8,269 bases of DNA from Deltaproteobacteria bacterium (GTDB lineage: Bacteria; Desulfobacterota; Dissulfuribacteria; Dissulfuribacterales; UBA3076), in the NCBI GenBank assembly GCA_013138705.1, contig WTCF01000212.1, positions 1-8,269 on the forward strand. The letters run 5' to 3'. The position numbers and the translations under genes are program-made. Shown piece by piece: positions 1 through 5,834 of the stretch (its first letter is position 1; the number at the start of each line of letters is the position of its first letter). A model generated the notes under the pieces. It ran no database searches, had not been told where the DNA came from, and was given only the letters and a program-made list of their open reading frames with translations.

Positions 1-225
1 GTGGAGCCACACCTTGATTAAGGCCCCTCTGTCCACTCCAATAGCAGCCCTAAGGTGGTCGATTTCGTTGACCAGTTCTTCTGCAACATCGAGGGTAATG
101 CGGACTTTTCTTCCCGGGTGACTTATCCTGGCCTTTGACATATCAACAAGGTCATGAATATCTTCACCGTCGTCAAACCTCCGGTCAAATTCAAAATTAG
201 TCTTGGCCAGTTTCTTTTTGCTCAT
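1..225 (-). CDS. CopG/ribbon-helix-helix antitoxin, BrnA-like (partial, C-terminus beyond window)
   Basis: The 75 visible codons start at ATG 225..223 and remain open to the window edge. The start is fixed by a strong Shine-Dalgarno, GGAGGTGAG, seven to eight bases upstream. The acidic N-terminal stretch FDRRFDDGEDIHDLVDMSKA is followed by a ribbon-helix-helix region: a GRKVRITLD strand, then two helices containing VAEELVNEIDHL and GALIKVWLH. This layout matches the CopG-type antitoxins of the BrnA kind, which dimerise, bind their own operator through the beta strand and neutralise a BrnT-like RNase. In a typical brnTA operon the toxin gene precedes the antitoxin, but nothing resembling BrnT is visible upstream of position 225 on this strand. 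The partner is therefore either outside the window or absent. The family call is from motif recognition. The antitoxin role is inferred, and the protein could be an orphan CopG regulator. Confidence 0.75.
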   Translation of the reverse strand, partial: MSKKKLAKTNFEFDRRFDDGEDIHDLVDMSKARISHPGRKVRITLDVAEELVNEIDHLRAAIGVDRGALIKVWLH

Positions 226-313
226 ATAGCCTCACCTCCTTTTTTCTGGAACGTCGTACGGAAGTGATTCTTATTGAAAGACAAATCATAAAAATTTTTA
301 GGCTTCCATTTTT

Positions 314-345
314 TTTAATCCTTTAATCCTTTAATCCTCTAATTA
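314..345. repeat. Repeat copy A: TTTAATCC tandem
   Basis: Three exact tandem units of TTTAATCC (314-321, 322-329, 330-337) are followed by a degenerate fourth (TCTAATTA). It is in reverse orientation to copies B and D and in the same orientation as copy C. Confidence 0.8.
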
Positions 346-479
346 GCAGAGGACGCAGAGAAATATGTTTTTGGACACGGATTACCCCGATGAAATAGAA
401 AAATAAAAGGCCCTGGAGCAATAGAAAACTGAAAGCATTGCACTGGGTAAACATTTCATAAGGCAGGCACAGATTGCAC

Positions 480-530
480 GGATTAGGTGAGTAGAGGATT
501 AGTAGAGGATTAGAAGGATTAAAGGATTGG
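480..530. repeat. Repeat copy B: GGATTAG/GGATTAAA array
   Basis: Five GGATT units appear with 8-13 base periodicity, beginning GGATTAGGTGAGTAGAGGAT. The first 20 bases match copy D with two differences. The array ends about ten bases before the surviving part of the four-helix-bundle pseudogene, so it marks the truncation point. Confidence 0.75.
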
Positions 531-540
531 GTGAGTATGC

Positions 541-696
541 ACTGCCAGGGGTTCCCTTGAAGAGGTACGCTATTTCCTGTTCCTTGCCCAAGGTCTTGGT
601 TTTGTAACTTCAGAAACATATCGGGATATTGAAAATAACTGCCAAGAAGTGAGTTTTATGCTGAACGCTTTGATCAAGTTATTAAAACAGAAGTGA
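541..696 (+). pseudogene. Four-helix-bundle (S23/23S rRNA-intervening-sequence-type) protein, C-terminal remnant
   Basis: The 51 codons before TGA 694-696 begin ARGSLEEVRYFLFLAQGLGF and end with an E..xML.ALIKLLKQK helix. These are the hallmarks of the last two helices of the four-helix-bundle family (TIGR02436-like, usually 115-125 residues). The first half of the protein is missing: the frame is stopped at TGA 532-534, and repeat copy B occupies the DNA just before. I found no N-terminal half (F.dL.vWQ.A-type) upstream on either strand. No start codon or ribosome-binding site precedes the remnant, so I call it a dead fragment. Family members are small proteins of unknown function, often in accessory DNA or 23S intervening sequences. 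The assignment is from the ARGSLEE motif and the helix pattern only. Confidence 0.7.
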
Positions 697-722
697 TGCA
701 ACTTCTTGGTCATTCCCCTTTA

Positions 723-748
723 TTCCTGTAATCCTTTAATCCTTCTCC
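723..748. repeat. Repeat copy C: AATCCTTTAATCC
   Basis: This is a short copy of the repeat (GTAATCCTTTAATCCTTCTC core) just downstream of the vapC stop. It is oriented like copy A and inverted relative to copy D, so copies C and D bracket the toxin-antitoxin/ATPase block. Confidence 0.7.
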
Positions 749-785
749 ATCTATGAGGTGCTGATTGGACAGTTTGGCAGGGAGG

Positions 786-1217
786 TTAGAGCTCATGAGT
801 CAATAAACCCTCCTCCTGAGCAGCTCGGTTCAAATTGTGGTCGAAGCAAGAGAAAAAAAGATCAATTGCCCCACCTTCTTGTTTCAACAAAAGAGCTGAA
901 GCCAAGTGGACAGCATCAAAGCCCCTTAAACTATGCTCAAAAATGAGTTCACCTGCTTGGTGCATAAGCTCTTCGTTTACTCTAATCCACTGGAATTTAG
1001 GCCAAATTCGCAAGAATTCGTTTCGTACAAGCTCCATTTCCGATTTCGCGCAACGACCTTCTCTGCAAGCACGGTTGATAGCCGACGAGACTTCAGGAAA
1101 GGCAATGAGAGACGTAACAACAATCTTTGCTCTGTTTTTTATATCTCTCGCCAATCCTGTGAAACGTTCGTCAAAAAACCATTTCACGATGCTGCTGCTA
1201 TCAAAATAGGCAATCAC
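786..1217 (-). CDS. vapC: VapC-family PIN-domain ribonuclease toxin
   Basis: This 143-residue protein has the normal size and layout of a VapC toxin, a Mg2+-dependent endoribonuclease usually directed at tRNA or rRNA. The four acidic residues of the PIN active site can be placed: Asp6 in the N-terminal YFDSSSIVK strand, Glu42 in AFPEVSSAINR, Asp101 in RGFDAVHLASAL, and Asp126 in FSCFDHNLNRAA. The active site therefore appears intact. The start is a GTG at 1217..1215 that overlaps the TGA of the upstream antitoxin by four bases (GTGA), which is typical of translational coupling. The toxin has no promoter of its own and is read from the antitoxin promoter. Downstream, the gene ends against repeat copy C. 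The PIN call is firm. The RNA target cannot be deduced. Confidence 0.9.
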   Translation of the reverse strand: MIAYFDSSSIVKWFFDERFTGLARDIKNRAKIVVTSLIAFPEVSSAINRACREGRCAKSEMELVRNEFLRIWPKFQWIRVNEELMHQAGELIFEHSLRGFDAVHLASALLLKQEGGAIDLFFSCFDHNLNRAAQEEGLLTHEL

Positions 1218-1486
1218 CTTCGATCCTGTATCACAAAGTCAGAAACCGGCATTTCGGGCTTCACATTCCTGACGGTCTTTACAGCCCCAATTTCCCCTGT
1301 TCCACCTCCCAGCAGGTCTTTATCTCGAAGACGATTCACCAAATCTTGTTCTACGCTCTTGGTAATAGGCCGTAACTCTACAACGTCTTTACCGTGTCGC
1401 AATACCCTTACCACTGCTCCTTTCTCGACGCTTTTGAGAATGCGGCTGAGATTATCTCTAAGTTGTTTAACCCCTATTGTTTCCAT
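1214..1486 (-). CDS. Phd/YefM-family antitoxin (VapB role)
   Basis: This is a 90-residue antitoxin partner of the PIN toxin. The N-terminus METIGVKQLRDNLSRILKSV, followed by VVRVLRHGKDVVELRPI, is the classic Phd/YefM DNA-binding fold. The C-terminal part (about residues 50-90, including LLGGGTGEIGAV) would be the tail that binds and blocks the toxin. The start at 1486 is preferred over an in-frame ATG at 1531. The longer form would begin upstream of the predicted transcription start, inside the promoter's -10 region, and its extra 15 residues do not fit the family. The ribosome-binding site is weak (GCGAAAGA about ten bases upstream). It overlaps the toxin gene by four bases. It probably represses the operon alone and together with VapC, as is usual for the family. 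Confidence 0.88.
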   Translation of the reverse strand: METIGVKQLRDNLSRILKSVEKGAVVRVLRHGKDVVELRPITKSVEQDLVNRLRDKDLLGGGTGEIGAVKTVRNVKPEMPVSDFVIQDRR

Positions 1487-1520
1487 AAGTGTTCTTTCGC
1501 TGTGTACATAATTTAATAGA

Positions 1521-1549
1521 AATATAGCCACACTTTAAAATTCTGTCAA
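1521..1549 (-). promoter_or_regulatory. Sigma70-like promoter of the antitoxin-toxin operon
   Basis: On the minus strand a perfect -35 TTGACA (1549..1544) and a -10 TATATT (1526..1521) are separated by exactly 17 bases. Transcription should start near 1514, giving a leader of about 28 bases before the ATG at 1486. No clear large operator palindrome is visible; TGTACA at 1503-1508 is only six bases. Confidence 0.75.
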
Positions 1550-1598
1550 CAAAAAACCCTTCAATGGAATACGGGACGTTCTCAATATTTATAGTTAG

Positions 1599-1634
1599 TC
1601 CCTCGTCACTGTGCTCACTCGAGGCACAGAGGGA
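1599..1634. other. Imperfect inverted repeat between the divergent vapBC and ATPase promoters
   Basis: Stem arms CTGTGC (1609-1614) and GCACAG (1624-1629) enclose a nine-base loop. Outer TCCC (1599-1602) and GGGA (1631-1634) arms are separated from the inner stem by a six-base bulge on the left and one base on the right. No T-run follows, so it is not a standard terminator. It may be a structured leftover or a binding site. Confidence 0.35.
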
Positions 1635-1651
1635 ACGGAGGGAAACTGAAC

Positions 1652-1691
1652 TTTACTCATGAGTAAAATAACATTATAGTAATTTTACTAT
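1652..1691 (+). promoter_or_regulatory. ATPase promoter overlaid by two palindromes (probable autoregulatory operator)
   Basis: A perfect 16-base palindrome TTTACTCATGAGTAAA (1652-1667) covers a -35-like TTTACT (1652-1657). A second inverted repeat, ATAGTAA-TT-TTACTAT (1676-1691), covers the -10 TATAGT (1675-1680). The -35 to -10 spacing is 17. The palindrome centres are 24 bases apart and share the TTACT/AGTAA half-site. Transcription would begin at about 1687, two or three bases before the ATG at 1690. Repressor binding to either site would block the polymerase. The regulator is not identifiable. Confidence 0.55.
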
Positions 1692-2832
1692 GTCGTATAA
1701 AATTTTCCCGCGTTATATAAAATTACCGGTGGAAGCTGACCTACAGCACAAAATGGTCTTTGTAGGAGGCCCTCGACAAGTCGGGAAGACCACCTTTGCG
1801 TTGAGTTTTTTACCAGAGCCAAGTGAAGATCATCCCGCATATCTCAACTGGGACGATGTGTCTATTCGTTCTTCCCTATTGCAAGGACAGTTGCCGCTTG
1901 GGCAAAGGATTATCATGCTGGACGAGATACACAAATTTGCAAGATGGCGTAACCTGGTAAAAGGATTTTACGATAAGAACAAGACATCCATATCTTTTCT
2001 TATAACTGGTTCTGCCAGACTGGATTATTACAGCAAGGGTGGAGATTCCTTGCATGGCCGTTATCATTATTACAGGCTTCACCCCTTATCCCTAAGGGAA
2101 TTGGGCGAGAATCCAGGATCTGAGGAACTTGATGGGTTGTTGCGTTTCGGCGGGTTTCCCGAGCCGTATTTCCGGGCGGAAGAAAGATTCTGGCGCAGAT
2201 GGCAGAGAGATAGGGTGCAGAGGGTTATTTACGAAGACATAAGAGACCTTGAAAACGTAAAGGAGATAAGTCTCCTGGAATTGCTGGCTACAGAACTTCC
2301 AAATCGGGTTGGCTCTCCTCTGTCAGTAAAGAAGCTGAAGGAGCTTCTGGAGGTTTCTCATGCCACGGTGGAACGATGGCTTAAGATATTTGAGAGGATG
2401 TATTACTGTTTTCGCGTGCCGCCATACGGGTCTCCAAGGGTGCGGGCAGTTAAGAAGGAACAAAAGCTCTATATGTGGGACTGGTCTATTGTTCCAGAGC
2501 ATGGCCCCAGATTTGAGAACCTGGTTGCATCTCAATTGCTGAAGTTTTGCCATTTCATGGAGGATACAGAAGGGTACCACATGGAGCTTCGCTTCCTTCG
2601 AGACACTGACAAACGAGAAGTAGATTTTGTGATATTACGAGACCACCAACCTATATTTGCGGTTGAGTGCAAAACCGGGGACAAGAATGTCAATCCGGCT
2701 CTTTTCTATTTCCGAGAAAGGACACATATTCCCAGATTCTATCAGGTGCATCTGGGGCAAAGAGAATACATGAAAGATGGGGTGCAAGTGCTTCACTTTA
2801 AGACATTTTGTAATGAGTTGAATCTGCCATAA
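1690..2832 (+). CDS. AAA_14/DUF4143 ATPase (ATP-binding protein with PD-(D/E)XK-like C-terminus)
   Basis: This 380-residue protein has the full architecture of the family. An N-terminal AAA_14 ATPase domain carries the Walker A motif GGPRQVGKTT (26-35), YLNWDD (51-56), Walker B RIIMLDE (73-79) and the TGSARLD sensor (106-112), with an Arg at 124 in SLHGRY. A winged-helix-like middle follows (SVKKLKELLEVSHATVERW). The C-terminal DUF4143 domain has GPRFENLVASQL (272-283), EVDFV (310-314) and AVECKTG (324-330). Asp312, Glu326 and Lys328 fit a PD-(D/E)XK nuclease-type fold. Such ATPases are common in accessory DNA of bacteria and archaea, but their biological role is not settled. The ATG at 1690 has no Shine-Dalgarno and sits two to three bases from the predicted transcription start, so translation is probably leaderless. 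A later start (Met22) would leave only four residues before Walker A. The gene diverges from vapBC and is followed by repeat copy D. Confidence 0.88.
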   Translation: MSYKIFPRYIKLPVEADLQHKMVFVGGPRQVGKTTFALSFLPEPSEDHPAYLNWDDVSIRSSLLQGQLPLGQRIIMLDEIHKFARWRNLVKGFYDKNKTSISFLITGSARLDYYSKGGDSLHGRYHYYRLHPLSLRELGENPGSEELDGLLRFGGFPEPYFRAEERFWRRWQRDRVQRVIYEDIRDLENVKEISLLELLATELPNRVGSPLSVKKLKELLEVSHATVERWLKIFERMYYCFRVPPYGSPRVRAVKKEQKLYMWDWSIVPEHGPRFENLVASQLLKFCHFMEDTEGYHMELRFLRDTDKREVDFVILRDHQPIFAVECKTGDKNVNPALFYFRERTHIPRFYQVHLGQREYMKDGVQVLHFKTFCNELNLP

Positions 2833-2837
2833 AGGTC

Positions 2838-2876
2838 AGGATTAGAGGAGTAGAGGATTAAAGGATTAAAGGATTG
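2838..2876. repeat. Repeat copy D: GGATTAG/GGATTAAA array
   Basis: The copy starts six bases after the ATPase stop and runs AGGATTAGAGGAGTAGAGGA, then tandem GGATTAAA units. It shares its first half with copy B and is inverted with respect to copies A and C. The rest of this gap, to 3039, holds nothing I can assign. Confidence 0.75.
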
Positions 2877-3039
2877 AAGTGTTTAACCAAACCAATTCCT
2901 CCTCACGGATTTCTTTCTTGACGATGATAGGTAATTAAGGCATAGGTTAAAAAGGTTTCCCACTCTAACCACACAAAATGAGGTAAGGACCAGTAAAGGA
3001 ATAAGTCGTTGAAAATCCCTACTCGATTGGTTGATCCGG

Positions 3040-3054
3040 TTCACTCCGAGTGAA
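3040..3054. promoter_or_regulatory. Palindrome upstream of the MFS transporter (candidate operator)
   Basis: A perfect inverted repeat, TTCACTC-C-GAGTGAA, ends 35 bases before the transporter start. A poor -35-like TTGATC (3031-3036) and a -10-like CATTAT (3058-3063) flank it at non-ideal spacing. The position suits a repressor site for an efflux gene, but no regulator gene is adjacent. Confidence 0.4.
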
Positions 3055-3089
3055 AAGCATTATTCGCCTGTCACTTTTTCCTCTTCCAT

Positions 3090-4295
3090 ATGAATTCATC
3101 TGACAAAAAAATATTTGCTACTATTTTCTTTTCCATTTTTACGTCTGTTACAGGCGTGGGGATAGTGGTCCCGCTTCTGCCGGTGTACGCCCATGATCTT
3201 GGAGCCAGCGGTCTGTATATAAGCCTGATCTTCGGTGCATTCTCCCTTTCACGAACATTTCTCCTTCCATATTTCGGCAGGATTTCAGACAAAAAAGGGC
3301 GCAAGCCGTTTATTGTCGCAGGCCTGCTTGGCTATACATTGGTTTCCATTGCATTTATGTTCTCAGCCGATGTCAATTCATTGATTGTCGTACGATTTTT
3401 ACAGGGTATTGCGTCTGCCATGATCATGCCGGTTGCACAGGCCTATATAGGAGATATTACGCCTGAAGGGAAAGAGGGCTTTTATATGGGTCTTTTTAAC
3501 CTGTCAATGTTTATGAGTCTGAGCATCGGCCCTCTGGCAGGCGGAGTGATCAATGACAAATTCAGCCTGAATTCAGCTTTTGCGTCCATGGGGATTCTTG
3601 CGGCTGCAGGCTGCTTTTTAAGCTTTTTCCTCCTGCCGCCTGTAAGTTCGGAAAGGATTGCAAGGAGGGATAAGGCCCCGGTGTCGATTACCAGGCTATT
3701 AAGGGACAGGGTTATAGCAGGGCTGTTCATTGTCCGGTTTTCCTATATAACCTGCATCGGAATCATATGGTGCTTCCTGCCTGTTTACGCGGATTCAGAA
3801 TTCGGGCTTTCAAGTTCTTCGATCGGGATTCTTGTCATGCTCGGAGTATGTATAAGCGGTATGCTGCAGGTGCCGATGGGCTTACTGGCTGACAGGCTTA
3901 ACAAAAGGTACATGATTATATCCGGCTGTCTGATAATCGTATATGCAATATATTCATTTTCATTGGCAGAGGGATTTTGGGATATCATTATCGCTGATAT
4001 TCTCTTTGGAGTGGGAGGCGGATTATCAACGCCGCCGGTCATGGCGCTGTGTGTGATAAAAGGTAATGAAAACGAATCCATGGGATCAATCATGGGGCTT
4101 CTGACAATGGGGCACAGTCTGGGAATGCTGATAGGTTCTTTTTTTGCCGGTATTATTATGGATTATTTTGGTCTCAGGAACGCGTTTCCCTTAGGGGCAA
4201 TGATAATGATGGCAGGGACCTTGTTTTTTATCCTTTTGACGCGGGAAAAAGAATTTGCAAAAAACCGGGTTGACTTAACTGAACCAAAGAGCTAA
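3090..4295 (+). CDS. Major facilitator superfamily transporter, DHA1 drug-efflux-like
   Basis: This 401-residue integral membrane protein has about twelve hydrophobic segments and the two-fold MFS layout. Motif A is GRISDKKGRKP (63-73), in the loop between helices 2 and 3. It is echoed in the second half by MGLLADRLNKRY (about 263-274). Helix 4 carries VVRFLQGIASAMIMPVAQAY with the expected Arg102, and helix 5 has a motif-C-like GPLAGG segment. Proton-coupled drug or metabolite export across the inner membrane is the usual role of this subfamily (TetA/MdtG/Bcr-like). The substrate cannot be inferred. The ATG at 3090 has no Shine-Dalgarno, but TGA 3051-3053 closes the frame upstream and no better start lies between. 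It stands alone: 257 bases from the ATPase and 124 bases before the Hdr operon, with no functional link evident. Confidence 0.88.
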   Translation: MNSSDKKIFATIFFSIFTSVTGVGIVVPLLPVYAHDLGASGLYISLIFGAFSLSRTFLLPYFGRISDKKGRKPFIVAGLLGYTLVSIAFMFSADVNSLIVVRFLQGIASAMIMPVAQAYIGDITPEGKEGFYMGLFNLSMFMSLSIGPLAGGVINDKFSLNSAFASMGILAAAGCFLSFFLLPPVSSERIARRDKAPVSITRLLRDRVIAGLFIVRFSYITCIGIIWCFLPVYADSEFGLSSSSIGILVMLGVCISGMLQVPMGLLADRLNKRYMIISGCLIIVYAIYSFSLAEGFWDIIIADILFGVGGGLSTPPVMALCVIKGNENESMGSIMGLLTMGHSLGMLIGSFFAGIIMDYFGLRNAFPLGAMIMMAGTLFFILLTREKEFAKNRVDLTEPKS

Positions 4296-4346
4296 AGAAA
4301 TTGTCAAGGGACTTTGTAGAAGCTGCAAAAGGCCGGTTTTTTTCAA

Positions 4347-4375
4347 TTAGAAATTTGTGAAATTTACCATATACT
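4347..4375 (+). promoter_or_regulatory. Possible promoter of the Hdr operon
   Basis: A good -10, TATACT (4370-4375), lies 17 bases after a weak -35 TTAGAA (4347-4352, three of six matches). It would start transcription near 4382, about 38 bases before the ATG at 4420. The only alternative is read-through from the transporter gene. Confidence 0.35.
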
Positions 4376-4419
4376 GTTGAACGAACAGGTTGTGATTCCA
4401 CTATGGAGGGTAATAAAAT

Positions 4420-5727
4420 ATGGCTGAAGAAGCAATCAAACTTGGTGGAAAAAGAAAAAGTATTTTTATTGATAAAGTCAAAAAACTTCTTCCTGAAGGG
4501 GGAAATCTTAACCTTTGCCTGACATGTGGTACCTGTTCAGCCGGCTGTCCGGCAACGGGTCTTGAAAATATGGATCCAAGAAAGTTTTTGCGCATGGCTG
4601 CTCTTGGGATGGATGAAGAATTAACATCCACACCATGGGTGTGGATGTGTACCATGTGTTACAGGTGTGTTTATGCATGTCCGATGCAAATCGATATACC
4701 AGCGTTGGTGTATGAAGCAAGAGCAAGCTGGCCAAGAGAAACACGGCCTAAAGGGATTGTCGGATCATGCGATATGGCATTGAGAAATCAGAGCGGCAGC
4801 GCCATGGGAACACCACCGGACGATTTTGTTTTTGTGGTTGAGGATGTTCTTGAGGAGTATCGCGAGACACAACCTGATTTTAAAGATATGGAAGCACCAA
4901 TTGACAAAAAAGGTGCTTATTTTTTCTTGAATCAAAATTCCAGAGAGCCTGTAACAGAACCGGATGAGATGGTCCCTCTGTGGAAGATTCTTCATACAGT
5001 GGGTGCTGATTGGACTTATGGATCCAAAGGATGGGCCGGAGAAAATTACTGCATGTTTCTTGCCGATAATGATTCATGGGAGAAAATTGTCAGGACGAGT
5101 ATAAATACTGCGAAAGAGCTTGGATGCAAAGTCTTTCTCAATACTGAATGAGGGCACGTAACCTACTCAGTCCGGTACGGACTGAAAAAATTTCATATAG
5201 AGCATGACCTGGAAATTGCCTGCATGTATCAGTATTATGCCAAATGGATTAGAGAAGGGAAATTGAAAGTAAATTCCGACTGGAACAAGGATTTAAAGAT
5301 TAAGTTTACTGTTCAGGATCCATGTCAGATTGTGCGCAAATCTTACGGGGATGAAGTTGCCGATGATCTGCGTTATGTGGTCAAGTCAATTGTGGGTGAA
5401 GAAAATTTTATTGATATGACTCCCAATAAATCAAACAATTACTGTTGTGGCGGTGGCGGAGGTGCTCTCCAGTCCGGATATAAAGCACAGCGTTTACAGT
5501 ATGGAATAGTGAAAGATAGGCAGATTAAGGTCACCAAGGCAGATTATTGTATTGCCGCATGTCATAATTGTCATGCGCAGATTCATGAATTAAGTGAGCA
5601 CTATGGGGGAAATTATTCAGTGGTTCATTTATGGACGTTGATTTGTTTATCTCTTGGGATACTTGGTGAAAATGAACGTTCATATTTAGGCGACGATCTT
5701 AAGGAAGTTGCTGTTTATGGTGCCTAA
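4420..5727 (+). CDS. Selenocysteine-containing HdrD/DsrK-like iron-sulfur oxidoreductase (TGA 5149-5151 read as Sec244)
   Basis: The 436 codons include an in-frame TGA at codon 244 and end at TAA 5725-5727, giving 435 residues. The N-terminal half is HdrC-like, binding two [4Fe-4S] clusters through Cys33/36/39/43 (CLTCGTCSAGCP) and Cys77/80/83/87 (CTMCYRCVYACP). The C-terminal half is a CCG cysteine-rich region: Cys302 (QDPCQ), Cys342-Cys343 (NYCCGGGGG) and Cys381xxCys384 (CHNCH), a complete non-cubane-cluster motif. Before it is a degenerate first CCG domain ending LNTE-U-GHVTYSVR, where DsrK/HdrD-like proteins have ECGH. Sec therefore replaces a conserved Cys. The frame is open across the TGA and the family alignment continues on both sides, so two separate genes are unlikely. 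Such proteins reduce or form disulfides or persulfides in the cytoplasm or at the membrane. A clear GGAGGG lies nine bases upstream of the ATG. The next gene is hdrA, 107 bases on. Confidence 0.9.
5149..5185 (+). promoter_or_regulatory. Sec codon and bacterial SECIS hairpin of the HdrD/DsrK-like gene
   Basis: The TGA (5149-5151) is followed after 15 bases by a perfect 8-bp stem, TCAGTCCG-GTA-CGGACTGA (5167-5185). The apical loop begins with G, 23 bases after the TGA. This satisfies the usual bacterial SECIS rule: a loop with G in the first two positions, about 16-37 bases from UGA. SelB bound here would deliver Sec-tRNA. Confidence 0.8.
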
Positions 5728-5820
5728 GGGAGCTGCTCCGGAAAGGAGATCAAGAAGGCCAAAAAACTGAGGGATGCCCAGTACAAAAGAGATGGTATCG
5801 ACCTTAGTGAAGAATTTTAG
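5728..5820 (+). other. In-frame coding-like extension after the HdrD/DsrK-like TAA stop
   Basis: After TAA 5725-5727 the same frame continues for 30 codons to TAG 5818-5820. It ends in a charged, protein-like stretch (KKAKKLRDAQYKRDGIDLSE, then EF). No start codon or separate ribosome-binding site precedes it. It could be the decayed C-terminus of the upstream gene, the tail of a deleted gene, or chance. Confidence 0.35.
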
Positions 5821-5834
5821 AGGGAGACGTTTCC

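Larger units (their letters stand above)
226..534. other. Intergenic stretch with repeats and no convincing gene
   Basis: No reading frame here looks like a protein. The stretch holds two opposing copies of the GGATTAAA repeat (314-345 and 480-530). It also has a short tandem GCAGAGGAC/GCAGAGAAA near 346-363 and two copies of CACGGATTA (376-384 and 477-485). The open frame on the minus strand across 323-619 runs through the repeats and antisense to the four-helix-bundle remnant, so it is probably not a gene. Confidence 0.6.

Noticed and set aside
323..619. 98-residue open frame on the minus strand
   Set aside because: It runs through two repeat arrays and antisense to the four-helix-bundle remnant; the protein has low-complexity composition and no recognisable family.
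933..1511. 192-residue open frame on the plus strand
   Set aside because: It is antisense to the well-supported vapBC pair, and its product resembles no domain.
1487..1531. Longer antitoxin start (ATG at 1531..1529)
   Set aside because: It overlaps the -10 box and would lie upstream of the predicted transcript start; the family N-terminus begins at METIGVKQ.
2880..3039. Short protein-like stretches on the minus strand in the gap before the MFS gene
   Set aside because: Each frame is closed by stops within about 25 codons and no family could be recognised.
4325..4343. Possible rho-independent terminator after the MFS gene (GCAAAAGGCCGGTTTTTTTC)
   Set aside because: The T-run is present, but the local stem would be only four A-T pairs around GGCCGG. 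The alternative partner AAAACCGG at 4261-4268 is about 65 bases away and inside the coding region.
5149..5151. TGA as a true stop ending a 243-residue gene, with a second gene starting at 5224
   Set aside because: The frame is continuous, the CCG family signature spans the TGA, the residue replaced is a conserved Cys, and a SECIS-type hairpin follows at the right distance.
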